From: Nocardia flavorosea NBRC 108225
GTDB taxonomy: Bacteria; Actinomycetota; Actinomycetes; Mycobacteriales; Mycobacteriaceae
Direction of reading: 5' to 3'
DNA length: 64,000 nucleotides
Assembly (NCBI RefSeq): GCF_001613385.1
Contig: NZ_BDCG01000013.1
Location: 310,001 to 374,000 of the forward strand
Position numbers and translations under genes: made by a program. The notes beneath the pieces are model-generated. The model had not been told where the DNA came from and made no database searches. It saw only the letters and a program-made list of their open reading frames with translations. Positions 25,423-33,826 of the stretch are shown piece after piece. Numbering within the stretch: the stretch's first letter is position 1; each line of letters starts with the position of its first letter.

Positions 25423-26679
25423 TCAGGGCAGCCGTAACGGTGGCGACGGCGGGAAGCGCACGGGCAGGCGGGTGAGCGCGCGATGAAAGGGGCCGGGACG
25501 CCAGGTCAACTCGTCCGCGGGTACGGCCAGCTCTATTTCCGGCAGAGCATCCAGCAACTGGTCGATGGCGTCCTGCACCACCAGATACGCCACCGATCGA
25601 GCGGGGCAGGCATGTACGCCGATACTCCACGACAGATGCGAACTGTTGTCGACCCGGTCTGCGCCGGAGATCGCCGGGTCATTGTTGCACCCGGCCATAC
25701 TGATCACCACCGGTTGATGCGCCGGCAACCAGATATCGTCGATCAGAACCGGATGCCGCGGGTAGGAGAGGCAATAGTTCGACAGTGGCGGGTCGGTGAA
25801 CAGCACCTCGTCCAGCGCGGCACGGGTCGACTGACTGCCACCGAGCACATTCCCGGCGAATCGGTCGTCGGTGAGGATGAGCCGCATGGTGTTGACGATC
25901 AGATTCTGCTGCGGTTCGATACCCGACCCGTACAGGCTGACCAGCTGCGGAATCATCTCGTCGTCGTCGAGCGCGGCCGAATGCTCCATCAACCGGGTAG
26001 TGATATCGTTCCCGGGCTCATTGCGCCTGAGCGTCACCAGATCCAGCAAAGCCTGGCCGAGCATCGCGTTCGCCTGGTCCGCGTCGTCGCCTTCGAAGAT
26101 CTTGGCCATACTCTCCGCAACCCGGCTCCCGATCTCGGGCGGGCAACCGAAGAGCACATTCACCACGGCAAAGGCCAGCGGGAAAGCGTACTGCTGGATA
26201 AGATCGGCGGTTCCGTCCGCACAGAACGTGTTCACCTGTGCGATGGCGAGCCGCTCCACGGTGGCACGTAGCGCGAACATATCCACCCCGGCAACCGCAG
26301 CGACTGTCGCCTGCCGGTAGCGCATATGTTCGAGCCCCGCGCTGCGGATCGCACACGGACGCCATTCCAGCATCGGCAGTATCGGGCAGTCGGGTGCGAC
26401 AGTGCGTTGCCATATCCGCGGGTCCGCCGGAAAACGTTCGGGATCGTTGAGGATGCGGCGCGCAGCGTCGTAGCCGACGACCAGCGTGGCCGGCACACCC
26501 GGAGCGAGATCCACCGGCACCAACGCACCGTGAGCCCGGCGCATCTCACGATAGGCACGGTGCGGGTCGGCGGCGAATTCCTCGGTGTAGAGAGGGATAC
26601 GGATACTGTCCGGATCGTATGGAGAACTCGATACGGCCGGGGTGACCTCGGCGGTATGAGGGTGCGGCTTGCTCGGCAA
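25423..26679 (-). CDS. Cytochrome P450 (CYP157-like) without the ExxR arginine
   Basis: A 418-residue P450-fold protein. The heme-ligand region is HLSWSIGVHACPARS with Cys358. The I-helix position has YGSGIEPQQNL (about 250-260) instead of the oxygen-activating AGxDT. The K-helix ExxR motif reads EVLF at 291-294, so the normally invariant Arg is Phe. CYP157-family P450s of Streptomyces are known to lack ExxR, and the P450 at 51732-53015 shows a similar loss. The start is a TTG with GGAG upstream and is not certain. No adjacent GTPase or roadblock genes accompany this copy. Confidence 0.82.
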   Translation of the reverse strand: MPSKPHPHTAEVTPAVSSSPYDPDSIRIPLYTEEFAADPHRAYREMRRAHGALVPVDLAPGVPATLVVGYDAARRILNDPERFPADPRIWQRTVAPDCPILPMLEWRPCAIRSAGLEHMRYRQATVAAVAGVDMFALRATVERLAIAQVNTFCADGTADLIQQYAFPLAFAVVNVLFGCPPEIGSRVAESMAKIFEGDDADQANAMLGQALLDLVTLRRNEPGNDITTRLMEHSAALDDDEMIPQLVSLYGSGIEPQQNLIVNTMRLILTDDRFAGNVLGGSQSTRAALDEVLFTDPPLSNYCLSYPRHPVLIDDIWLPAHQPVVISMAGCNNDPAISGADRVDNSSHLSWSIGVHACPARSVAYLVVQDAIDQLLDALPEIELAVPADELTWRPGPFHRALTRLPVRFPPSPPLRLP

Positions 26680-27204
26680 AGGTTACAGCTCCGGTCGAGG
26701 TGATCGGTCGATGGTGCGCGTCCTGTGGCAGGTACTCGGCTGCGCACCCCCTTCGACGGGCCGGTAGCGATGCGCGCGCCCGGGCGCCGGGGCAGCGACA
26801 GCTGCCTGCCGACGGATCCCAACCCTAACCGGTCGATGCGACACAAGCGAACGGATCATTCACATAGGAGATGTAATGTGCTGTAACTCAATGTACTTCG
26901 GTATATCATTGCCCGAGAACCAAAACACATCGCGCCCGCCGCGAAAACCTCGATCAGCTGACCGCTCGCTCGCAGCGAGTCCCCGCGCTCCCGGCGCCGT
27001 TCGACCAGCGTGGCAGGCACTGTGGCTGCTGCACCGAGGGGCACGCGCCGCCGGTGGGTGCCCCTCGGAGCGGTCGCCGTGCTGCCCGGCCCGCTTCCCG
27101 GCCCCAGGCCGCGCCACGGTCGAGGACCGATGGTCCCACTGATTTCCATCGCGCCCAGGACCGGCGCGCCGGGCCGGTTTCCCAGGTGAACTACGCTGCG
27201 AATG
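26680..27204. other. Intergenic region with an AT-rich pocket and an 11-bp hairpin
   Basis: No convincing gene was found. Bases 26845-26925 are strikingly AT-rich for this genome and contain AGGAG followed by an ATG at 26876. That could begin a short peptide (MCCNSMYFGISLPENQNTSR) that runs on in poor codon usage. The pocket may hold the P450 promoter or a leader peptide. A perfect hairpin (CCGAGGGGCAC at 27034-27044 with GTGCCCCTCGG at 27058-27068) lies upstream of the riboswitch. Confidence 0.4.
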
Positions 27205-27312
27205 CCTTGCCGAACCCGGCCGGGTACCGCGGCGTCACGGTGAAGCCGGTGTGAATCCGGCACTGTCCCGCAACTGTGAGCTCGGCGTCTGTGCCGGGTG
27301 AGTCAGGTCGGC
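27205..27312 (+). promoter_or_regulatory. Cobalamin (B12) riboswitch
   Basis: The conserved core is present: GGTGTGAATCCGGCACTGTC near 27248-27267, then CCGCAACTGTGAG and, after a variable stem, GTGAGTCAGGTCGG at about 27298-27311. This matches the cobalamin riboswitch consensus and ends about 50 bases before the BtuF-like start. It should lower expression of the downstream uptake and salvage operon when adenosylcobalamin is plentiful. Outer boundaries are approximate because P1 pairing was not computed. Confidence 0.88.
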
Positions 27313-27367
27313 CGGCGCCGCGGGTGGCGTACTTGTCCTCGGACGAAGGGCGGGACGGAGGATGGTC

Positions 27368-28297
27368 GTGCCACTCACTTCTCATCGGCAGCTCAGCGGT
27401 CGCCGGGGCGGCGCCTGCCGCCGGCTGATCGCGGCCGGGTTCGGTGCACTGATGCTGCTGACCGCGGCCTGCGGCAGCTCCGATCCGGCATCGCCCACCG
27501 GTGGGACCGGCGCGGAGGGACAACCCCGGGCGATCGTCTCGCTGAGCCCCACCGCCACCGAAATGCTGTTCGCGATCGGCGCGGGAGAGCAAGTGGTCGC
27601 GGTCGACGATCGTTCCGATCACCCGGCCGAGGCTCCCCGCACCGATCTGTCCGGCTACACCCCGAACGTCGAGGCCGTCCTCGGCTACGACCCCGAGCTC
27701 GTGGTCGCGAACGCCGATACCGGCGACCTGGTCGCCGGACTCCGGCGTGCGGGTGTCGAAACGCTGATCCTGCCCGCCGCACGCACCCTCGACGACACCT
27801 ACACCCAGATCGAACAGCTCGGCGCCGCCACCGGGCATATCGGCGACGCGGCCGAACTCGTCGCCGATATGCGCACCGATATCGACCAGATCGTCGCCAC
27901 GGTGCCGGCTCGCGCTGCTCCGCTGCGCTACTACCACGAGCTGGACGACACCTACTACACCGTCACCGACGACACCTACCTCGGTGAGATCTACGCCATG
28001 CTCGGCCTGCGTTCCATCGCCACCGGCGGCGACGGCTATCCGCAGCTGTCGCCGGAGTACATCCTCGAACGGAACCCCGACGTGATCTTCCTGGCCGACG
28101 GACAGTGCTGCGGCGTCACCGCCGAGACCGTCGCGCGACGCGCGGGCTGGGGCGAACTCGCCGCCGTCCGCGACGGTCATGTGCACGTCCTGGACGAGGA
28201 CATCGCGAGCCGGTGGGGGCCGCGCGTGGTGGAGCTGGTGCGCGAGATCGCCACGATCGCGGCGGCCGGCACTCCGGCCGGGCGCCCGACCTCTTGA
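27368..28297 (+). CDS. Cobalamin ABC transporter substrate-binding lipoprotein (BtuF-like)
   Basis: A 309-residue TroA-fold binding protein. Its signal peptide ends in the lipobox LTAAC (Cys35). The mature part has RAIVSLSPTATEMLFAIGAG, VDDRSDHPAEAPRTDLSGYT, PNVEAVLGYDPELVVA and the C-lobe EYILERNPDVIFLADGQCCG, the usual BtuF/FecB layout. Position after a B12 riboswitch makes cobalamin or cobinamide the likely ligand. The GTG at 27368 is preferred because GGAGG lies 6 bases before it; the ATG at 27362 is directly next to GGAGG and too close. Confidence 0.9.
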   Translation: MPLTSHRQLSGRRGGACRRLIAAGFGALMLLTAACGSSDPASPTGGTGAEGQPRAIVSLSPTATEMLFAIGAGEQVVAVDDRSDHPAEAPRTDLSGYTPNVEAVLGYDPELVVANADTGDLVAGLRRAGVETLILPAARTLDDTYTQIEQLGAATGHIGDAAELVADMRTDIDQIVATVPARAAPLRYYHELDDTYYTVTDDTYLGEIYAMLGLRSIATGGDGYPQLSPEYILERNPDVIFLADGQCCGVTAETVARRAGWGELAAVRDGHVHVLDEDIASRWGPRVVELVREIATIAAAGTPAGRPTS

Positions 28298-29322
28298 TCG
28301 CCGTCTCGCGGCGGCACGCGCTGGTGGTGACCGGCGCGCTGCTCGCGCTGCTGGTCGCGGTTTCGGTGAGCATTCTCGTCGGCCCGTCGGGGCTCACCGC
28401 ACACGGCGTGCTGCTCGATATGGCCGATCGGCTGCCGTTCGTGGACGTCGAATCCGGTCTGTCGCGGCGGCAGCAGGCGATCCTCTGGGACATCCGGATG
28501 CCGCGCACCGTCCTCGGTGTCCTCGTCGGCGCGATGCTCGCCATCGCCGGAGCCGCCTACCAGGGCGTTTTCCGCAATCCACTCGCCGACCCCTACCTGC
28601 TCGGCGTTTCCAGCGGCGCCGGGCTCGGGGCCACGCTGGCCCTCGTCGTCGGCGGCGCGGCCGGATTCGCCGGCGTTCCGGCCGCCGCCTTCGCCGGTGG
28701 CCTGCTCGCCGTCGCCGCGACCTATACCCTGGGCCGGACGATCGGCGGAGTCCGGTCGGAAGTGGTGGTCATCCTGGCCGGGGTCGCGGTAGCGGCCTTC
28801 GCCAATGCCGTGCAGACCTTCTTCATGCAGCTCGACGACGACACCCTGCGCCAGGTCTATTCCTGGATGCTCGGACGGCTGACCACCGATGGCTGGTCCG
28901 AAGTGCTCGTCGTACTGCCCTATGTGGTCGTGAGCGTGGCGGTTATCGCACTGCACCGGCGCACCCTCGATGTGATGGCGGTCGGCGATATCGAGGCGGC
29001 GAGCCTGGGCATCGCTCCGGCGCGGGCGCGCCTGGTGCTGGTCTGCGTCGCCACGCTCGGCACTGCCGCCGTCGTCTCGGCGAGCGGGTTGATCGGCTTC
29101 GTCGGCATCGTGGTGCCCCATGCCGTGCGGCTGCTCGCCGGGCCCGGGCACCGCCTGCTGCTGCCGCTGTCGCTGGTCACGGGTGCGGCATTCCTGGTGT
29201 TCGCCGATGTACTCGCCCGCACCGTCATGTCCCCCGCCGAACTGCCGATCGGTGTGGTGACGGCCGCTGTCGGCGCGCCGTTCTTCCTGTTCGTGCTGCG
29301 ACGAAGCCGGAGGGTGTCGTGA
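28294..29322 (+). CDS. Cobalamin ABC transporter permease (BtuC-like, FecCD family)
   Basis: A 342-residue FecCD-family permease with about ten helices. Motifs: DIRMPRTVLGVLVGAMLAIA, FRNPLADPYLLGVSSGAGLG, and GLIGFVGIVVPHAVRLLAG, the ATPase-coupling segment. The likely start is a TTG overlapping the BtuF stop (TTGA). It forms the B12 import channel together with the BtuF and BtuD proteins encoded either side. Confidence 0.9.
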   Translation: MIAVSRRHALVVTGALLALLVAVSVSILVGPSGLTAHGVLLDMADRLPFVDVESGLSRRQQAILWDIRMPRTVLGVLVGAMLAIAGAAYQGVFRNPLADPYLLGVSSGAGLGATLALVVGGAAGFAGVPAAAFAGGLLAVAATYTLGRTIGGVRSEVVVILAGVAVAAFANAVQTFFMQLDDDTLRQVYSWMLGRLTTDGWSEVLVVLPYVVVSVAVIALHRRTLDVMAVGDIEAASLGIAPARARLVLVCVATLGTAAVVSASGLIGFVGIVVPHAVRLLAGPGHRLLLPLSLVTGAAFLVFADVLARTVMSPAELPIGVVTAAVGAPFFLFVLRRSRRVS

Positions 29323-30239
29323 CCGGGGATCACCCGCCCGCCGTGGCTTGCGCAGGCGTCGGCGCCGAACGCGGCGGCATCGAGGTGCTGCACGAGGTGG
29401 ACCTGTCGATCGCCGCGGGCGCGTGGGTGTCGCTGGTCGGCCCCAACGGCTCCGGCAAGACCACACTGCTGCACGCCCTCGCCGGACTGGTGCCGGCCAC
29501 CGGCGAGATCCGGGTGGCGGACGTGAGCCCGGGCCGGTCGTCGCGCCGCGCGACGGCCCGCGCGGTCGCGTTGATGCCCCAACGCCCCGTGGTCCCCGAA
29601 GGCGTCACGGTGCGCGAACTCATCCACCTCGGCCGCACCCCGCATATCGCCCGGTTCGGCAGCGCGACCCGGCACGACCGGGAGATCGTGGACCGGGTTG
29701 TGGCGCGCCTCGAACTCGAAGAGTTCACGGCGCGATCGGCCACCCACTTGTCCGGAGGCGAATTGCAGCGCGTCGTGCTGGCCCGCGCGCTCGCCCAGCA
29801 GCCCCAGGTCCTGCTGCTCGACGAACCCACCAGCGCGCTCGATATCGGGCACCAACAGCAGGTGCTCGACCTCGTCGACTCGCTGCGCCGGGAGGAAGGG
29901 CTGACCGTTGTCGCCGCCATGCACGATCTCACCTCCGCCGCCCACTACGGCGAACGCCTGATCCTGCTGAACCACGGTCGTATCGTCGCCGACGGCCCGC
30001 CCGCCGAGGTACTGACCGCCCAGCGCATCGCCGAGGTCTACGGCGCACGCGTCGAAGTGCTCGACCGCCGCGACGGCCGCGCGGTCCTGCCCCTGCGCGA
30101 CGCGAACTTTTCCACCGGGAAACCGTTCGGGCCGTCCGCGCGGGAAAACACTCGATCCGGTGCGTCGTGGTCGGGTCGACCTCCGTCCGGTGAGTCGCTG
30201 CCGGACGGAACCCTGCCCGAGGAAACGGAGTCACCCTGA
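29319..30239 (+). CDS. Cobalamin ABC transporter ATP-binding protein (BtuD-like)
   Basis: A 306-residue ATPase with Walker A GPNGSGKT at residues 41-48, signature LSGGELQ at 144-150 and Walker B VLLLDEP at 164-170, followed by MHDLTSAAHYGERL. The last 50 residues form a polar extension rich in Ser and Gly not needed for the fold. GTG start overlaps the permease stop (GTGA) with GGAGGG upstream; its stop overlaps the next start by one base. Confidence 0.9.
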   Translation: MTGDHPPAVACAGVGAERGGIEVLHEVDLSIAAGAWVSLVGPNGSGKTTLLHALAGLVPATGEIRVADVSPGRSSRRATARAVALMPQRPVVPEGVTVRELIHLGRTPHIARFGSATRHDREIVDRVVARLELEEFTARSATHLSGGELQRVVLARALAQQPQVLLLDEPTSALDIGHQQQVLDLVDSLRREEGLTVVAAMHDLTSAAHYGERLILLNHGRIVADGPPAEVLTAQRIAEVYGARVEVLDRRDGRAVLPLRDANFSTGKPFGPSARENTRSGASWSGRPPSGESLPDGTLPEETESP

Positions 30240-31579
30240 TGGAAATCGTCCTGCTCGGCACCGGCGCGGCCGACGGCTGGCCGTCCCCCTTCTGCCGCTG
30301 CGAATCCTGCCGCGACGCCGCCGCGCGCGGACAGATCCGCGGTCAGACCGCCGCTCTCGTCGACGACGTTCTACTGCTCGACTGCGGCCCCGAAGCCCCG
30401 CGCGCTGCTGTGCGCCTCGGCCGCACCCTCGCCGGGGTCCGCCATATCCTGCTCACCCACGCCCACCCCGACCATCTCGGACCGCAAGCCCTGCTGTTCC
30501 GATCCTGGGTCGACACCGGCCACGAACTCGAGGTGATCGGCCCCACCGCCGCACTCGACGCGTGCCGCCCGTGGGTCGGCCCGGACGACCCGGTGCGATT
30601 CCGCCCGGTGCAAGCCGGGGACCGCCTGTTCGCCGGCGCCTACGAGATCACTGTCCTGCCCGCCCGGCACCGGGTCTTCCACGACGGCGACACCGTCCTC
30701 TATGACCTCACCGCCCCCGGCGGTGCACGCCTGCTGTGGGCGTGCGATACCGGGCCTTGGCCGGCATCGTGGTTCGACGCGGTCCGTGACGCCGCCTACG
30801 ACGCGGTGTTTCTGGAGGAGACTTTCGGCGACCGCTCCGAACTTTCCGGCCACCACCTCGGCCTCCCCGAATTCGCCGATCTGCTCATCGGACTGCGCGA
30901 CGCCGCGGCCGTCACCGCCGCGACCGATGTGGTCGCCGTGCATCTGGGCCACCACAATCCACCGATCGACGAACTGGAGCGACGATTGCGAACCCACGGC
31001 GCCCGGCCGGGCCGCGACGGCGAAGTACTGTACGCGGGCGAACCACCCCGCCCGGCCGCCCACCGTACCCTCGTCCTCGGCGGTGTGCGCTCCGGCAAGT
31101 CCCAGCACGCCGAAGACCTGCTCGCCGCACACCCGGCCGTCACCTACGTCGCCACCGGCGGCACCCGCGACGGCGATGCCGAATGGGACCGGCGCGTCAC
31201 CCTGCACCGCGAACGCCGCCCCGCCTCCTGGACCACCCTGGAAACCGACGATGTCGCCACGGCACTCACCACCTCGACCCAGCCCCTACTCGTCGACTGC
31301 CTCGGCACCTGGCTGACCGCGCGCCTCGACGCCCACAAGATCTGGGACGGAGCCGATCTCGCGCCCGTTCACGCCGATATCGAGGACCTCGTCACCGCCT
31401 GGCAGGCCTGCGAGGTTCCGGTGGTCGCGGTGAGCAACGAAGTAGGCAGCGGCGTCGTGCCGGCCTCTGCCTCGGGACGATTGTTCCGAGACCTCTTGGG
31501 CACGGTCAACTCTCGCATAGCCGCCGCGTCGGAGTCGGCCGTCCTGGTCGTCGCGGGAATCCCGATGCGGTTACGCTGA
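30239..31579 (+). CDS. cobU: Fusion of a PhnP-like metallo-beta-lactamase domain with CobU (adenosylcobinamide kinase/guanylyltransferase)
   Basis: A 446-residue bifunctional protein. Residues 1-265 are an MBL-fold hydrolase with HAHPDH at 74-79, further metal-site residues in LLWACDTGP and VHLGHHN, and a Cys cluster (C19, C21, C24) like the structural zinc site of PhnP. Residues 277-446 are a complete CobU domain: P-loop GGVRSGKS at 281-288, YVATGGTRDGDAEWDRRV, HRERRP at 323-328, and SNEVGSGVVPASASGRLFRD. CobU phosphorylates adenosylcobinamide and transfers GMP. The MBL part may act on a phosphodiester of the nucleotide loop during cobamide salvage, which is inference. Fourth gene of the B12-riboswitch operon. 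Confidence 0.88.
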   Translation: MEIVLLGTGAADGWPSPFCRCESCRDAAARGQIRGQTAALVDDVLLLDCGPEAPRAAVRLGRTLAGVRHILLTHAHPDHLGPQALLFRSWVDTGHELEVIGPTAALDACRPWVGPDDPVRFRPVQAGDRLFAGAYEITVLPARHRVFHDGDTVLYDLTAPGGARLLWACDTGPWPASWFDAVRDAAYDAVFLEETFGDRSELSGHHLGLPEFADLLIGLRDAAAVTAATDVVAVHLGHHNPPIDELERRLRTHGARPGRDGEVLYAGEPPRPAAHRTLVLGGVRSGKSQHAEDLLAAHPAVTYVATGGTRDGDAEWDRRVTLHRERRPASWTTLETDDVATALTTSTQPLLVDCLGTWLTARLDAHKIWDGADLAPVHADIEDLVTAWQACEVPVVAVSNEVGSGVVPASASGRLFRDLLGTVNSRIAAASESAVLVVAGIPMRLR

Positions 31580-31596
31580 CCGGACAACCGGCACGA

Positions 31597-32163
31597 TCAG
31601 GCCAGGTATCCCCCCATCCGAGGCACCGCCTCCACCGGGTGCTGGGCGTTGATCGAGTCCGCCACCTCACGTAGCCGCCACCCGTGCTCGCCGCGAACCA
31701 GCACCGCCAGGACGAAACCGCTGGTGGTGTACGGGCTCAGGTCGTGCCGCAGCAGTTCGACCCCGTTGCGGGCATCCACCAACCGGCAGAACGGATTATC
31801 GACTTCGGCGAGGGTCTGGCCCGTGTAACAGGTGACCAGCAGGATGATCCGGTCGACTACGGCAGGAACGCGGGTGATATCGATCGAGATGACCTCGTTG
31901 TCGCCCTTGCCGTCACCGGTGACGCTGTCACCCAAATGCCGCACGGAGCCGTCCCGGGACGACAGCTGCTCGTGATAGACCGCATCGACCAGTTGCTGCC
32001 CACCGAAGAGCAGCGCCGTCGCGTTCAGATCGATCTCCCGATGCCGGAAGACTCTGCGCCGCGCCGGATCCCAGCCGAGTCCCATCATCAGGAAGTCGAT
32101 CCGCTCACTGCTGTCGGTAATCAATGGCAGAAAATCCACCGCGTCCCCGTTCCGTTCCTGCAA
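31597..32163 (-). CDS. TerD-family protein (start uncertain)
   Basis: A TerD-like calcium-binding stress protein of about 180-190 residues. Motifs: MGLGWDPARRR, REIDLNATALLF, and the calcium-site region DSVTGDGKGDNEVISIDITR, with VVDRIILLVTCYTG and a C-terminal GWRLREVADSINA. TerD proteins are linked to tellurite and general stress resistance; this is an isolated copy without terZABC. No ATG begins the frame; a TTG at 32161-32163 or a GTG at 32137-32139 is most plausible. It is convergent with the CobU fusion gene, only 17 bases apart. Confidence 0.82.
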   Translation of the reverse strand: MQERNGDAVDFLPLITDSSERIDFLMMGLGWDPARRRVFRHREIDLNATALLFGGQQLVDAVYHEQLSSRDGSVRHLGDSVTGDGKGDNEVISIDITRVPAVVDRIILLVTCYTGQTLAEVDNPFCRLVDARNGVELLRHDLSPYTTSGFVLAVLVRGEHGWRLREVADSINAQHPVEAVPRMGGYLA

Positions 32164-32477
32164 TCGCGCGCGGGGGCGCCGACCGCACAAGATTCACTCG
32201 AAATCACTACTCTATGCGCGCTGTCGAGCGGTGCGATATCGGCTAGGCCCCGACAAGCGTTGTAGCGCAGGGATCGCGGGGTTCGCGTCGAACCACGGCA
32301 GTGCGGTGAGGGCACGGTGGGCGGCGACAGCCTCCGGGGCCCCAGACGCAGGACCATCGCGCCGGGCCGCTGCGCGAAAGCGAACGAAAAGTCACGAGCG
32401 CCCGGGGCGGCGCCGATGTCCGCGCCCGGGAGCACCTGTCCGCACAGTGGGCGATATGCCGCTTGGTCCCCTTATCC
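32164..32477. other. Intergenic, no gene recognised
   Basis: About 310 bases between the TerD start region and the deazaflavin oxidoreductase stop. I see no convincing reading frame, RNA gene or strong hairpin. It probably carries the terD promoter. Confidence 0.3.
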
Positions 32478-32978
32478 TCACGTAAGTCGGATGCGGACCA
32501 TCGGAAGCCCGGTACCACGGTCGTCGGTAGGCGCGCCAAGGGTGCTCTCGATCGCCGGTTTCATGGTGGCCCAGGTACGGGGGTGCCGGGTGACGTAGGC
32601 GTGCAGCGAAGCCGCTGACTCGTCGGGGTTCAGCAAGCTCGCGTACGCCTCCGCAGGCCGCCGACCTCCGATCCAGACCCGGACCCCGGGATCGGCCCGT
32701 ACATTGCGGAACCACTGGGCGCGAGCACCGAAACCGGACACCACCACATACGAATCCGGATCCGGGTGGTCGATGACTTCGAGGATGACGTAGCGGCGGG
32801 CGCCGGTTTTCCGTCCGGTGTGTTCGAGCATCAGCATGCGAGAACCGAACAGGAAGCCCAGTCGTGCCCGGTACATTCGCACGGGTGCGCGCATGAGCCA
32901 TCGGATGCGTAGTGCTCGGGATGCTATACCGACGAGGGCGTCGGCGACCGGAGCCGGAAGAGTCGTTGAGACAGACAT
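32478..32978 (-). CDS. Deazaflavin (F420)-dependent nitroreductase family protein
   Basis: A 166-residue Ddn-like protein with the split-barrel F420-binding signature: LMLEHTGRKTGARRYVILEV near residue 60, DSYVVVSGFGARAQWFRNVR near 90, and DPGVRVWIGGRR. Such proteins reduce quinones or nitro compounds using F420H2 at the membrane surface. The ATG at 32976-32978 follows GAGGTACTC. It lies 41 bases downstream of the TetR gene on the same strand, so it is probably controlled by the operator at 33662-33679. Confidence 0.87.
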   Translation of the reverse strand: MSVSTTLPAPVADALVGIASRALRIRWLMRAPVRMYRARLGFLFGSRMLMLEHTGRKTGARRYVILEVIDHPDPDSYVVVSGFGARAQWFRNVRADPGVRVWIGGRRPAEAYASLLNPDESAASLHAYVTRHPRTWATMKPAIESTLGAPTDDRGTGLPMVRIRLT

Positions 32979-33019
32979 GAGTACCTCGCTCGTGGGCGGT
33001 GTGGGCGGGATCGGGCCGT

Positions 33020-33652
33020 TCACCGGGCATCCTCTACGGCACCACCTCCCAGCCCCGACCGGTAGATGGACAACACCTCGACACCCCAGCGCCGCATTCC
33101 CTCCTCCGTCGCAAGATCGACACCGACAACAGCGCCGATATGCGGACGTAGCATCAACACCGCGAGATCGTTGACCAGAAGAAACGCGGCACGAACGGCC
33201 GGATCACCGCCGGGGTCGGCGACCCCTTTCTCGGCCATTTCCGCCAGCACGTCGCGGCTGACCGTGTACAGGCGCCGGAACAGCGCTGAACCGGCGGGCC
33301 CGCCTTCCAGCAGCATGCGCCCGAGGTAGGCGGGGACCGGCGAATCGGGTGGTAGCCGACCGATGATCTGCGCCGCCAGCGCCGGGACCGCCCCGGGCGC
33401 GAACGGACCGACCTCATCGGCGAGCACCGTCTGCTGAAGGAGGGACTCGAACACGTCTGCCACGTATTCGTCCACCGCAGCACGCAGACCGGCCTTCGCA
33501 CCATAGTGCCGGATCACCAGCGCCGGAGAAACATCCGCAGCCGACGCGACCGCCCGGACCGTCACCGCATCGGCGCCATGGCCGGCGAACAGCCGCAACG
33601 CCTCGTCCCTGATCCTGGCTCGGGCGGTGCGATCATCAAAGCGTGAACGCAT
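33020..33652 (-). CDS. TetR-family transcriptional regulator
   Basis: A 210-residue TetR protein with N-terminal HTH (ARIRDEALRLFAGHGADAVT, VRAVASAADVSPALVIRHYG, KAGLRAAVDEYV) and a helical ligand domain. The ATG at 33650-33652 lies only 7 bases after a TACTAT minus-10 element, so the message is probably leaderless. A perfect palindrome lies inside its promoter, indicating autoregulation together with the downstream deazaflavin oxidoreductase gene. Effector unknown. Confidence 0.9.
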   Translation of the reverse strand: MRSRFDDRTARARIRDEALRLFAGHGADAVTVRAVASAADVSPALVIRHYGAKAGLRAAVDEYVADVFESLLQQTVLADEVGPFAPGAVPALAAQIIGRLPPDSPVPAYLGRMLLEGGPAGSALFRRLYTVSRDVLAEMAEKGVADPGGDPAVRAAFLLVNDLAVLMLRPHIGAVVGVDLATEEGMRRWGVEVLSIYRSGLGGGAVEDAR

Positions 33653-33659
33653 GGTCACT

Positions 33660-33688
33660 ATAGTAAACGTATGTTTACTTCTATACAA
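33660..33688 (-). promoter_or_regulatory. Autoregulated TetR promoter with palindromic operator
   Basis: On the minus strand TTGTAT (33683-33688) and TACTAT (33660-33665) are separated by exactly 17 bases. Between and across them AGTAAAC at 33662-33668 and GTTTACT at 33673-33679 form a perfect 7-bp inverted repeat with a 4-base spacer. Seven bases separate the minus-10 element from the ATG, predicting a leaderless transcript. Confidence 0.75.
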
Positions 33689-33826
33689 CGCGGGCGCCCT
33701 GCCCACTCTCACCATGACGCTCGACAGCCCCCCGACGCGGCAGGGATTCATACACCGCGCCCGTCGACCAGCTCGCCCCGAACTCCGATCCAGAAGCTCC
33801 CCACCCTCGCAGCACCGGTCGGGTGT

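Noticed and set aside
28179..29318. In-frame upstream extension of the BtuD-like ATPase through the permease gene
   Set aside because: Composition is Arg-rich shadow sequence; the ATPase fold begins at the GTG at 29319, with GGAGGG upstream and overlap to the permease stop.
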